The translations under genes and the position numbers were made by a program. The notes below the pieces were generated by a model. That model saw only the letters and a program-made list of their open reading frames with translations, did no database searches and was not told the DNA's origin. A DNA stretch of 64,000 nt from Neurospora tetrasperma FGSC 2508 (lineage: Eukaryota > Ascomycota > Sordariomycetes > Sordariales > Sordariaceae): positions 6,679,519 through 6,743,518 of the forward strand of contig NW_009799179.1 in assembly GCF_000213175.1 (NCBI RefSeq), given 5' to 3'. Below are positions 23,874-34,373 of the stretch, in pieces. The first letter of the stretch is position 1. Every line of letters begins with the position of its first letter.

Positions 23874-25546
23874 CTAGCGCGCCGCCGCTTTCTCCTTACT
23901 GCTCTTCTTTGACGACTTTGCTCCGGGTTGGATTCTTGCCATCATTTCCTCCTTGGTAATCAGATGGTCAATTCTTTCCAGGTGGCCTAGCAAGCTCTTC
24001 ATGTTGAAGCTCCACTCGTTGAGGATATCGTCCGCATCCCGCGGCTTAGCAAAGCTCACGATGCGCGCCGGGCGGTCGATCTTGGCATAGACCGTTTTGG
24101 ACGTCACGAGCTCGCTGATATACTTCTCCGTCTCGTCCTCGGTCAAATCCAACAGCTGGGTAAGGCGATCCACACGAATGCGCGTGTAATACTTGGCCAC
24201 CACACGCACATTATGTTCGATGACGCGCTTACGCAGGTCTTGCCAGCGCTGGAAAGCCTTGTCGTCGGCTGACTGGTTGGGCTCCGAGTCGAAGATCTCG
24301 GTGCTGCAGAGGTGTGGGCCAAAAATTTTGGAAACCTCGGGCCAGCGCATGAGCTCGTGGACGGTAAACAGCTTCAACAACTCGGCATCCTGAGGGACCT
24401 GTGCGATTCGTGGGTCCTTGTGGATTCTGTGAAGGAGATCGTGTTGCTCGTTGTCGTGAGGGGCAAGGATGATGAAGTAGATGATTCTTTGCAGGACCTG
24501 TCAACCCATGTTAGTCTAAGAAGATCACCATGCGGTGTGTCTGAGAAGCTTACGGCCTGCAACTTGGCGGGGTCCTCCTCTACCGCCTCGGTATCCAGCA
24601 CTTGACGGTAGTACTTGCAGACGTCGAGGTATCTTGAGTCGTGCTTGGCCAAAATGATCTGTTGTTCGTAGTATCGCAACTTGAGGTCGGTGACATCATC
24701 TTCCTTCTCCTCAGAAACCTCCTCGCCCCTGGCCTTCTTGGCCTCCCTGTCCTTCTGTTCCTTGTCGAGCTGCTCTTGCGTTTTCTTGGGCCTGCGCGCA
24801 AGGTACTTGGTGCTAATCTTTCTGCTGAGAATGCCCGCCTGTGTCCAGTCCTTGCTCTCTATGCAGAGCGCCACCTGAGCCAGAATGAATTCCGTCTTTT
24901 CCCTCCTGTCCATGGAGCCAAATGTCTCCACCTGAAGCTCGCACAGGATATCGGTCGCAGCCTTGAGATCGCCCTGCTCTTTCTTGATGTCGGAGAGAAT
25001 CTTGGTGACGCGCGCGCGCTCAACCTCGAGAAAGATCTTGCCCTCGGTAACAGTGCGCAACGTCTCGATGACGGAGAGCTTGGTCTCGAGGTTCGGGGTT
25101 TCTGGGAGGAAGTCGATGACGGTCTGTACCATCTTGGTGATGGCTTGTTTGAGCTGGCCATGTTTCTTGGAGAGAACAAGGGTCTGGTCGTTGAGCAAGC
25201 TCCAGTCGCCTGCATTCTTGCAGATGGTAACGATAGCGACCAGGATACGGGATGTCGATGCAAGGTCGGAAGCCTGTCGTCGGCGAGTGGTCAGCGTGAA
25301 GGAGCGGGGGACAATGTAGGTGGCCGAGCGTGCTTACCTGGCGCGTCTGCTTTTCGAGGACAGAAAGCTTCTCGATAGCCGCTTGAATGTCTGTCTACAA
25401 TGGTGTTTCATTATCAGTATACGGTCTGCAGACGGTGGCAACCATGGGAGTTTTGCGATTACCTTGGCCAACTGCTCGGCCTCGGGCAGCAGCTTGTCGA
25501 CTTCCTTGGAGAAGTCCTTCTCCGGCTTGAACGCAGGCTCCGCCAT
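23874..25546 (-). CDS. rpn5: 26S proteasome regulatory subunit Rpn5 (494 aa)
   Basis: Four exons on the minus strand: 25546-25463, 25394-25338, 25273-24554 and 24497-23874. The introns are 68, 64 and 56 nt, each between codons, giving 494 aa. Rpn5 (PSMD12) is a scaffold subunit of the proteasome lid, binding Rpn9/Rpn11 and the base through its PCI domain. The N-terminus (MAEPAFKPEKDFSKEVDKLLPE) and the helical-repeat middle (KLSVIETLRTVTEGKIFLEVERAR; DILCELQVETFGSMDRREKTEF) are typical. The PCI domain covers about residues 290-470, including APHDNEQHDLLHRIHKDPR, LFTVHELMRWPEV, and the winged-helix part LRKRVIEHNVRVVAKYYTRI with RLTQLLDLTEDETEKYISEL. A charged insert (EQKDREAKKARGEEVSEEKE, about 213-232) is longer than in yeast. 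The basic tail ends KSSKKSSKEKAAAR. Confidence is very high from motif order and length. Confidence 0.97.
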
Positions 25547-28390
25547 GATGTGCAGTAATGAGGATGTGTGGATAGGCGCTGTCAGACTATTTCGGGTATC
25601 GTGGGCTGGGCGGCGACTACACTGCGTTCGCGATGGGTTCGTGTTGTTGATGTTGTGATGATTGAGGGGCAGTTCGTTTGTTAGGTAGGTTGTTTGGAGA
25701 CTGCTCTTGGTAGGTAGGTAGGTAGGTACCTTGAGTGTCGTCAGTCCAGCGATTGGCGTAGTGAAGGTGCTGTGGTTAGGTCGTCACGGTAGCTGCTGCT
25801 GGAGTGGGACCTGTCACTGCTAGCAACCCAAGCACAGCGGTAGGCACGTACGTAAAGGTAGGACGGGAACAAGGCTCAAGCTCCACGTCAGTTTGCTCTG
25901 CCTGTCGGGTGGAGCACTGCTCCAGTCCAGCGAATGAAAGTGGCGCACGTGAAGGGAAGCTGGGGCTGGAGTGAGGCTGAAGCTAGGCAAGAAGACCCCC
26001 GGCCGCTTTCATGAGTGTGCCAATGTGCTATGGAGGCTACTCTGTGGCTTGACTCTACCTTACTTAGAGGTAGTTTAGTACTCTGATTTTCCAAGATGAC
26101 CATCACAGAACAACAACTCCGGTTTCCTCCAACAACGAATTGCCCGAACCGCATGTTACCTATTGAATCCAACTCGGTATCCAAGTTGCCATGCCATTTT
26201 TGAGAAACCCAGGGTTGGTGTGCGGATCAAGAACCTAGACCTGGACCTGGACATGGACCCTTTCTGTGAGATCCTGCTCTTACGAATCACAGTACAGTAA
26301 TGCTGCAATCTTTGTACCCCATAGCCTGTTCATCATCATATCGAGACCGGTCCGCGATGTATACGGAGCTGAGCCGCTAGAAGGAGATATAGTCTGCTAG
26401 GGCATCGAGGCCCCCAAACCTCATGACCTCCGTGACACGTTTGGATGACATCTTTGGCCTTGCCAGAGATCAGAACAGGAATCGGATTGGTTAGATGGAT
26501 GCGTGTGGTGGCGGCGGGCGCTCCTCCGAGACCTCTCGGGACTGCGAATGCGATTGCGATGGGTTCGTGACTGGACCATACCATGACCTCTTATCCTTTC
26601 ATCCTATCGTTCTCTCGTCCTCTTTCTGCGAAGCGGAACAGCCTGACTCTGTGATCTGCTCAGGGCGACGCCAAGTGCTAACTCGCTTCCAGAGTCATCA
26701 TTAACGTATTTTCAAGGTTACTTAGCCTGAGGCAACACAGCATCGACTTGATTTGTGCAATTCTGCTATCCACGGTCACGTCGTAGTCTAAGCAACCGAA
26801 CATGCAGCCCTTGAACTGGGTGTCTCTATTTTACCTCATTCGTGTTCTCTTCCTTCCGTTTCGGTGGCTTTTCTGTAGTGCGCTGTGGCTTGTCCGGGTC
26901 ACTTCATCCGCCTACCGCACGACACCACCATATCGCAAACCGAATCTATACGACGGTGAATTAAATCGGGATGATACCGTATTGGTGGTTCATAAGCACC
27001 TTGATCAGACGGGGAAACAGACGACGACGAGCCTCCTCTGGAAAATGAGAAAAGGAAGGGTGGGGTGGGGGGGTTGACGAGTTGAAGAATGAAATGATTT
27101 CCAAACCCCCCACATCCTGGCCACGCTATACGTCAGGGATCGATCGCATTATCTTCATTTTCTACCCTCCCTTGACAGCGTGGTACTGTGTATTCTGTAC
27201 CTGGCTGCCAAGCGCGCTGGTGCAGAACGCAAGGGGGTCCAGACTGAGGTACCTACATACTTATCCAGGACTGTTAAGTCGTCAGAGGTTCACCAGCATT
27301 GGAACTTCCATAACACTCATCTTGTTTGCCCTTTTGGTTCTTGTCGCCAACTTCACCCCTTCACATATTGCTTCAGAGTACAAGCATTCGGTAGCTGCTT
27401 GCCTTTGCCCCGACGATCACGCGGACGACAAGCTCTTCGGCAGTTGACCATCCTCTAATTCGAGTCCATCCTCATTAGCACAGACGACTCACTCACTTGG
27501 GCGATACTTTGTAGGTTAAGCTCATACAGTTTTAGTCGCGACGAATTCCTCGATTGCCAGCTTTACTACCGGCTTTGATTGCTCTCTGGACAGCAAATAA
27601 GTGCTCATATCCCCGTTAACATACTGGGTCACATACCTACTTGGGCTTCCCTTGTGTGGAACATACGCCGAGACTACTGGCCACCAACCGTACGAACCTG
27701 GATCTCGGTCTGAACGATCTGTCATCCTGTCGCAGTAGTCACGATTTTCTTCCCGTTTCCTGAATACAAGCCACAGGCTGCCTATCCTTCGCCTCACCTT
27801 TACCACGCTTTACAGATCGCGTCCCAGATTTTCGGTCTTGAGTCTGTTTCACAGTGTGGTGGTCTCTCATGTTCTGAGAGCTTCTCTCTTCCTCCTTACC
27901 AGTCTCCCTGGCGATTGACTGCTCGTATAACCGGGTCTAGGCGTGCCAAGGTACAGAATCACTACACAGTACGCCAAACATATCTTCAGGCCCCTTCACG
28001 AACGGATTTGCTGTGCATGCTGCTGGCCGTTGGTGGGACACTGGCTCTGCTGTCCTCACGGCGATACACAAGTCTCGGCTGGGCAATCAACGCTTCCCGT
28101 TCAGTCCGCGTGTTACTCAAGACCACATAGCCCGCACTTGAGACCTACAGACATAACGGGCGTGAGTGATTGTTGCTGCTGCTGTTTCTGTGTCTGCTTC
28201 TGCTTCTACTAGGGTCAAAGCGATATAACGTGCTGCAACCTCATTTGGCCCAAAAGGTAGCCTGTTGCTGTCTTGGGCTTATCCCCGTCCTGCAGTCCCA
28301 AACCCACCAGTCAGTCCCCTTCGCCGCCCTTGAAACGAGAGAGGAAGGAACTTTTCCAGGTTCGCGTCTGCTGCGTCTTCGGCGTCCAGG
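25547..28390. other. 2.8-kb divergent intergenic region, no gene seen
   Basis: It lies between divergently transcribed rpn5 and the LaeA-like gene. An AGGT tetranucleotide microsatellite occurs at about 25709-25730, next to related TTAGGTAGG sequence at 25680. A G run lies at 27061-27074. Small open frames (26802-27077, 27082-27447) have hydrophobic starts but no family resemblance, and I do not call them. Confidence 0.5.
25679..25732. repeat. TAGG/AGGT microsatellite
   Basis: TAGGTAGG units occur twice in about 55 bases, the second as a run of five AGGT-type tetramers ending in GGTACC. The position is about 150 bases upstream of the rpn5 start codon, inside its probable promoter. The same core recurs in other intergenic spaces of the window. 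Confidence 0.75.
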
Positions 28391-30379
28391 ATGGAGCGCA
28401 TACAGGGTGACCCGGCTGTGTTTGGTGTCTCGAACCCCAACACGAACAGAACGTACGAGTGTAGCTCATCTGCCAGCGACGATGGCACCTTGGCCCAGCC
28501 AAGTTCCCAATCGATTTCGTCACAAGTCGACAAAGGCTCGACGAAAGCCCAGCAGGTGGTGGTGGTGGACGAGTCCCCCGATTACACGGTTGCGCAAGCA
28601 GACACAGCAGTCATCCTCACCTCCAGTGAAACCGCACCAAAATCTCCTCGAGCTGACAATGCTCCAATAACGACCCATGACCCTGACCTGGAGGAGAGTA
28701 CCGACTCCGTCATATCTCGTGCGGACACGGTCTTTTCCAAATCGACGACAAACTCCCCTTCACTTTACGGCGCATCCCCGTTTCCGTCGGGTGAACCCAG
28801 CTCGCCAGGCGAGAGGTCGATTCGGCTGCTGCTATCATCGTCACCATACCACACGGCACTGGAAGCGACGAAACGGGGGCGAGAAGAGGCGGGCGAAGAA
28901 GAAGATGATGACGGGGAGTTTGACGCTGAGCAAGAAGAAAGGGCAGCTGTAGAGCAAGCGGCCGAGGACGGGAATATCACCATCGACCATGACGATATGG
29001 CTTCAGACGCGGGTTACGAATCAGACGCCAACACGACATGTTCGACGTCGCTAGCTGAGAGTATACGCGACTATGTTTATGAGAATGGGAGGCGCTATCA
29101 CAGGTTCCGTGAGGGACGATACAACTTTCCCAATGATGATGTTGAGTACGTCAAATCTTTCTGGTATTGTGCGGAGGCGGCGAGTGTTTTTTTAAAGACA
29201 TCATGTGGGGATACTTCGATCATTACCTGACTACGGTTCAGCTAACGCAGAGTGAACAGGCAACAACGAGAAGACATGAAACATGCCATGGTGAAGATGT
29301 TGTGCGGAAGGCTGTATTACGCGCCCATCGGGAGCCATCCCCAAGAAATCCTGGACATTGGAACTGGGACGGGACTTTGGTGCATTGAGAGTAAGTTCTG
29401 CCCTTTTCGAGCTTCGAGATCACGTACCCCCTCTATGATCAAAGAAAAAAGGCTGACACACGTATCATCCCATAGTGGGTGACATTTTCGAGAGCGCGAA
29501 TATCCTCGGCGTAGATCTAAGTCCAATACAACCAGAGTGGGTGCCGCCTAATGTGCGGTTTATGGTCGATGATATTGAGTAAGTCACCTCAATTCTTAGG
29601 TATTTTATTTTCACAAAGAGGGTCGTCACTTACCAATGTCACAGAAGCCCGTAAGTTGACGAAGCTATATTCGGGAAAGATGATGATGACCAATGATTTC
29701 GAACTAACATGAACCTCAAGATGGCTACACCCACGTAACTACTTTGACTATGTCCACGCTCGACACACCGTAATGGGCATCAAGGACTGGCCTCGTCTGA
29801 TGAGGCGAACATTGGAGTACGTTTCTTTCTTTCTTTCTCTTTTATCCCCTACCTGCGTCTACTTACCCCTTCATCCAGCCCGCTAACCGAGACCCATTTC
29901 TTTCAACTAGACACCTCCGACCAGGCGGCTGGTTCGAAATGCAAGAAGTTGTTCACTTCCCCGTCTCCCTGAACGGCCCCATGCCGGCCGACCACCCCCT
30001 GGCTCAATACTGGGCTGTAGTCCGCGATGGTCTCGCTGCCCTGGGTGTCGACTTCCATGCTGCGGCCGGCGGCAACCTAGCACAAATGATGCGCGAGGCT
30101 GGGTTCGTGAATGTCACGGAGCGCATTCTACAGATCCCTATCGGAACCTGGCCCAAGAATAAAGTGCTGAAAACGGTGGGGCTGTACTGGCGCACGATTT
30201 TGCTGGATGGCATCCAGGCTATTGCACTGGGGCCCCTTACGAGGGGTTTGAGATGGAGCAGAGAACAGGTCGAGATGTTTTTGATTCAGGTTCGAAGGGC
30301 GTATCATGATAACTCGGCGTTGTTGTACATGCCGTTGCATATTGTATATGGGCAGAAGCCCGTGGCGGGGAGTTACTGA
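28391..30379 (+). CDS. LaeA/TAM-type SAM-dependent methyltransferase (519 aa)
   Basis: Six exons: 28391-29145, 29260-29390, 29476-29578, 29645-29650, 29721-29816 and 29911-30379. Phases close to 519 aa. The first 200 residues are S/T/D/E-rich and disordered. The conserved family entry is residues about 222-252 (TTCSTSLAESIRDYVYENG, then RRYHRFREGRYNFPNDDVE). Then come the SAM motif EILDIGTGTGLWCIE (about 281-295), LGVDLSPIQPEWVPPNVRF (about 305-323), YFDYVHARHTVMGIKDWPRL, and HLRPGGWFEMQE. These match the fungal LaeA-like group, which includes regulators of secondary metabolism and sexual development as well as many uncharacterised paralogues. The 6-nt exon restores the two residues normally found between the acidic motif and Trp. 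Whether this is a true LaeA orthologue or a paralogue is not decided; the long acidic N-terminus favours a paralogue. Confidence 0.9.
29645..29650 (+). other. Putative 6-nt micro-exon (AAGCCC) of the LaeA-like gene
   Basis: It is flanked by a 66-nt intron (29579-29644, GTAAGT..ACAG) and a 70-nt intron (29651-29720, GTAAGT..CAAG, with a CTAAC branch site at 29703-29707). Including it gives DDIESPWLHP, with the two residues between the acidic motif and Trp that relatives usually have. Skipping it also keeps frame, giving DDIEWLHP, so either form is translatable. Confidence 0.6.
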
Positions 30380-32336
30380 GTGAGCGGGCTGGGGTTTACT
30401 GGAATAGGATGGGATGGAATTGATCCATGAATGGATGAACGAACGGATGGACGAACGGATGGATGGATGAGGCGGGTAGATGGGGGCGAAGAGAGTTTTT
30501 TTCTCCTTTTTTTTTTTTTTTTTTTTTTTTTTGGATAGGTTCGACGATTGGGTGGATGGATCAGTGATTCATTGATGATCGCATTGCAAAAGGACGGACG
30601 GCCGGATGGAGGTTTACACAAGGATGGCTTTTGTTTTTGTTTGGTTATGATCTCTTCCCCGTTATCATCTTGTGCTTTAAGATACCACTGGCGACGTTTT
30701 CTGGTCAGAATTCTATTTGCGCATTTCCTTCACCCTCAAGGTCCAGCTATCTTTTGATGTGGTTACTTGTGATCAGCATGCATGGGGAAACAGATCGAAA
30801 CACAGAGGAGTGTATAAAGAGAAAAGAATATATGGACGAAATGTCCCGGTCCGTACGGATGGAAGCCAGAGAAGCTCAAGACACAAGTGGCACACTCTCG
30901 TCCCTTCTTCTTGTCTTTTCTTCATCTCCTCGCTTTTCACAGTCGCAGTCCACGATCTACATGACCTATTAGTGTACACTACAGATACACCGGTCGTCAT
31001 CGCCTTCGAAACCTCTCATCCACACCACACCAAAAGCCAGACTGCTGTTGAACTCATTGGAGCCCCTGCAGAGGGTATCATCGCTTGACCATTGCTTAGG
31101 TTCCCCGAGCATCGCTATTGCTCCCCTCCTGACCCTTCAGATACAAATCCCAACTCGGAGTTGAAAACACCGCATTGAACTTTCCCAGGTATCATGTCCT
31201 ACTCTCGAGGCGTGGTGTGGCATGGCGTTGTCGCTGGTGTGCCCCTGGTGCCGAGTGGTCAAAGTAATAACAGATGGTCTAGATTCAATATCACCACTGT
31301 AGTCTGTCCTTTTCTTGCACAAAACTAACCTAGACGTCCAATTCAATGACTTATCATTCTTATAAGTGGAAGCCGCAAGCGAACTTGCAGGGGGGGAATA
31401 TCCACATTGAACCTCGAATTCGCATGCAACGGTTCGGCAAAAAAAGAAAAGGGGGTTAAGTTGTCTCCACCAATGCAGCCGAACGCGATCGCAAAATGCA
31501 AGTTTCGTTGTTTCTTCGGCTCCAGTCATTCGCTTCCCCACAGCAGCAGTAGTAGCGTACTAGTAGCGTTCGTTAGGACTAGCTTCTCACTGGTCCGACA
31601 ACTTGCTTATGTTTTTCCTGGACCCCCCCCCCCCTCCCCTGGATCTTTTCTGACCATCGCTTCACCTAGCTTTGGTCAAGGTCGCCTATCATCGCCAACC
31701 CTGTTGACGACATGTGGGCTAGATCTAGAAGCTAGGGGATATTTTCTGATACAAGGACGCCCAAATTCAGCCATCAGCATAGCCGTACCGCAGTCATCAC
31801 ATCACTACATCGCATTATTTCTTCATGTTGGTGTGTACTTGGAAGCCGAAGGTCACATACAGTTCGTGGTCTTCCATGTCTATGACTTCGGTCGCCCATG
31901 CGTATCCCACCGTTACCGTTGGAAACTCGGGTGGACGACGGGATAGCCCAGAACGAACGTTTTCCATACACGCAGTACATTATGTACCTTGATAGGTACA
32001 TACCTGCATATACACTACATACTGTGTAGGCTACGTGTATGTACACTAATGGATAAATCATTGACGACGTTCTTTCAAAGTATTTAGTTGACTCGGATAT
32101 AGCGTAGTTGATATTCGACAAGTCCACAAGAAGGAAACTGGAGATCGGATGTTAGAACGAAGATGAAGTGGGTAGAGTGAACAAGAATGAAGATAGTACG
32201 TTGTCCCCTTGTTAAGCCTAGCCTCACTAGCGACCGATGTCTCCTCCCTCACACGTGGCACCCGCCCACCTACTCGGCCCCTTGGTGGCTTGTTCTGAGC
32301 CATTGAAACATGCGATTCGATGCTTTTTGCTTGGTA
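30380..32336. other. Gene-free stretch left of the transposon nest
   Basis: It holds degenerate GGAT/CGGA repeats (30415-30482), a 26-base T run at 30507-30532, a C run at 31624-31634, and short open frames with no family resemblance. Sequence composition is normal (not RIP-like) up to the transposon border at 32337. Confidence 0.55.
30507..30532. repeat. 26-base T homopolymer
   Basis: This is an uninterrupted T run about 130 bases downstream of the LaeA-like stop codon. It could be in the 3' UTR or flank, or be a trace of a reverse-transcribed insertion (reverse-oriented poly-A). No target duplication was recognised around it. Length in the assembly may be imprecise. Confidence 0.7.
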
Positions 32337-32406
32337 CTCGTCTGGGCTAGAAACGCCTCACAGACCCATTGCGTAGCAATGGGTCTGGTAGATGGATTCG
32401 CGAAAA
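32337..32406 (+). repeat. Left terminal inverted repeat of the Fot1/pogo element, with stem-loop
   Basis: It begins CTCGTCTGGGCTAGAAACG and contains a perfect hairpin at 32361-32387 (12-bp arms CAGACCCATTGC, loop GTA), followed by GTAGATGGATTCGCGAAAAT. The same order of elements is found inverted at the right end. A GC-normal to AT-rich transition starts immediately inside it. Confidence 0.85.
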
Positions 32407-32524
32407 TTTTAGTACTTCCCCACCCGTACAAATTAGCAATATAACCATATCTTACCATTATTATAGAAATTACTGCATTCGTGCATATAATATCGCTCAA
32501 TTCGTTAAATATTCCTGTATTCAA

Positions 32525-33723
32525 CTAGCAATTTAACAAAGCAAGGTCAATATTATTATCCTCGCTATCACCACCTTATTGAACCTCTACCACTAAATCT
32601 TCCACCGTAGAATCTAACTATATACTAGAATTCTACTCTTTAACTAGATTAGAATTAGGCAATTCCTAATTATAGCCCGGTTTATAGTAATATATACTAG
32701 TATTAACCTTACGCAACACCTCAATATATTCTTCCTATATTAATTTATAAAATTAGTCCTTATCCTTCTCTTCTTTAAATAGAGGGAGCTTATTATCTTC
32801 AACCTTAATAACTAATTCCCTACCCGTAACGAAGGCAGTAATAACCTCCTCAACAATAGTTTAAATAGGCTTATTATAAATCTATAGTATTATTAGTTTT
32901 GGGCGGTTACCCAGCGGCGCCCAATAGAGGGGAAGGACTACATCCTTCTCCGGTCTACCTAGCCGTGTAGCCTCTATTTGAATAGCTTTTTATTTTACTT
33001 TTAAGAAGTGTCCCTATTGTATTCGCTGTATAGATTAGTACTAATTTAATAATTGAATCTAATCTTTAATTTTATTTAAAATAAGGTTAATTACTATATT
33101 TTAATCTATACGCGATTTACCCACAAGTTATAATTCTACCCTCTTATTCTAGGCTTTATTCCATTACTCGGTTTTATATATATTTAACTACCTTCTAAAG
33201 GTAATACGTTTAGTATTAAAATCTTTCTTATATTAGTATTACTTCTCTCTATTATGTAATTTAATTCTATAATATTTATTTACTACTATATAAAAACGAA
33301 TATTACTAACCTTAATAAGACTAGTACGAATAATAAGATAATTAATTGTACGGTTCTCTCTTTAAATTACTTCCTCTAATTACCGCTGCTTCTTATATTA
33401 TTGTACTTCTATACTAGTAACCCCTATTAATATAATTACTTTAATAGATTTATCTCTCTTAAATATAATATATTTAGTAACGGGATTGAGGGGCGTCTTT
33501 ACTATAATAGATTTAAGTAAGCCTTATTAAATATATATATTGTACTCTAATATTATAGCTATATTAAGAGGGGGAATTATTACTGTTACCTAATCCTTTT
33601 TAGACTTTAGTATTTGTAAGGGTATTATGATATTATAACCCTTGGAAGGATCTTTAGTACTATAATTTTCGAATTATTAGTACAATATTAAGATTATAGG
33701 TTCCTTCTCCTTCTCTTATACCT
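32525..33723 (-). pseudogene. C-terminal part of the Fot1/pogo transposase relic
   Basis: About 400 codons on the minus strand keep one reading frame from the retrotransposon border at 33723 to a TAG at 32525-32527. The in-frame stops I read inside it are TAA or TAG, the products expected from RIP of CAA/CAG glutamine codons; I saw no need for an indel. Recognisable stretches include KTPLNPVTKYIIFKRDKSIK (about 33442-33501), the usual proline-threonine region after the DDE core, and a well-preserved block LGRPEKDVVLPLYWAPLGN (about 32907-32963). The tail after the core is much longer than in Fot1 itself. Its function is unknown. Confidence 0.75.
33719..33723. repeat. Target-site duplication TACCT (left copy) of the middle LTR element
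   Basis: TACCT directly precedes the 5' LTR. The same five bases directly follow the 3' LTR at 51370-51374. Confidence 0.9.
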
Positions 33724-34116
33724 TGTTAGGAGGCTAAGGGGTAACCGCCGGGGAAGGGATGCTACGGTACTATAATACTGATGTGCTATTTCGTTTGATT
33801 AAGCCCTTACCTAGAAGTATTACAACGACCGATGCCCTCTTTTGCCTAACTAGTCTTCGGCCTAATAGTATTAGAGTATTTAATAAAATGGGTTTGCGGG
33901 AAGGATAATCCGGCGCTACATTATAGCGGTACGTTAGTATAGGACTCTATAATTATTAGCTACAATAGAGTAGAGTTTATATTAGTATAAAAGAGGTTCG
34001 AAGGAGCTTTATTCTTTATAGTCGGTAGCTATTAATATATCTTTAAGTTGACTCCTAATTTACTATTCTTTATATATAGCTACGACTGTAGTTATTTTAG
34101 CCTACCTTCCTCCTAC
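33724..34116 (+). repeat. 5' LTR of the middle Ty3/gypsy element (main part; last 9 bp at 41291-41299)
   Basis: It aligns along its length with the 3' LTR at 50966-51369 (shared blocks include AACCGCCGGGGAAGGGAT, GGAAGGATAATCCGGCGCT and AAAAGAGGTTCGAAGGAGCT). Most differences are C/T or G/A. The LTR is interrupted after 34116 by the nested element and resumes at 41291. Confidence 0.88.
34112..34116. repeat. Target-site duplication CCTAC (left copy) of the inner LTR element
   Basis: CCTAC precedes the inner 5' LTR and recurs at 41286-41290 directly after the inner 3' LTR. Confidence 0.9.
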
Positions 34117-34373
34117 TGTCATAGGGCTAGCCTGTGTGCCTTGTGCCTGGTGCCAGCGTACAGCAGCTTCTAAGACCGCCGTACGCTATTATTACCGCCG
34201 GCAAGCTAGCTATTGCCGGCAGTTGATTGGTTAGAGCGCTACCTGCCGCGGGTCCGCAGACCCGCCGGCGGTCGTCCTCATAAGGCTAGCCTTCTAAGCA
34301 CTCAGCTATATACTTCTCTTCCTTTCTCCTTCGTACAATTACGCATATTCACATCTACCTTTTACCTATAATA
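34117..34373 (+). repeat. 5' LTR of the inner Ty3/gypsy element
   Basis: 257 bp, starting TGTCATAGGGCTAGCC. It has the same length as the 3' copy, with differences that are mainly transitions. It is GC-richer than the interior. Confidence 0.92.

Noticed and set aside
24641-25378. 245-codon plus-strand frame opposite rpn5
   Set aside because: It is a shadow frame crossing rpn5 introns and has no domain signature.
28391-30379. Calling the methyltransferase LaeA itself
   Set aside because: The family has many paralogues in each genome, and the long acidic N-terminus is not distinctive of LaeA.
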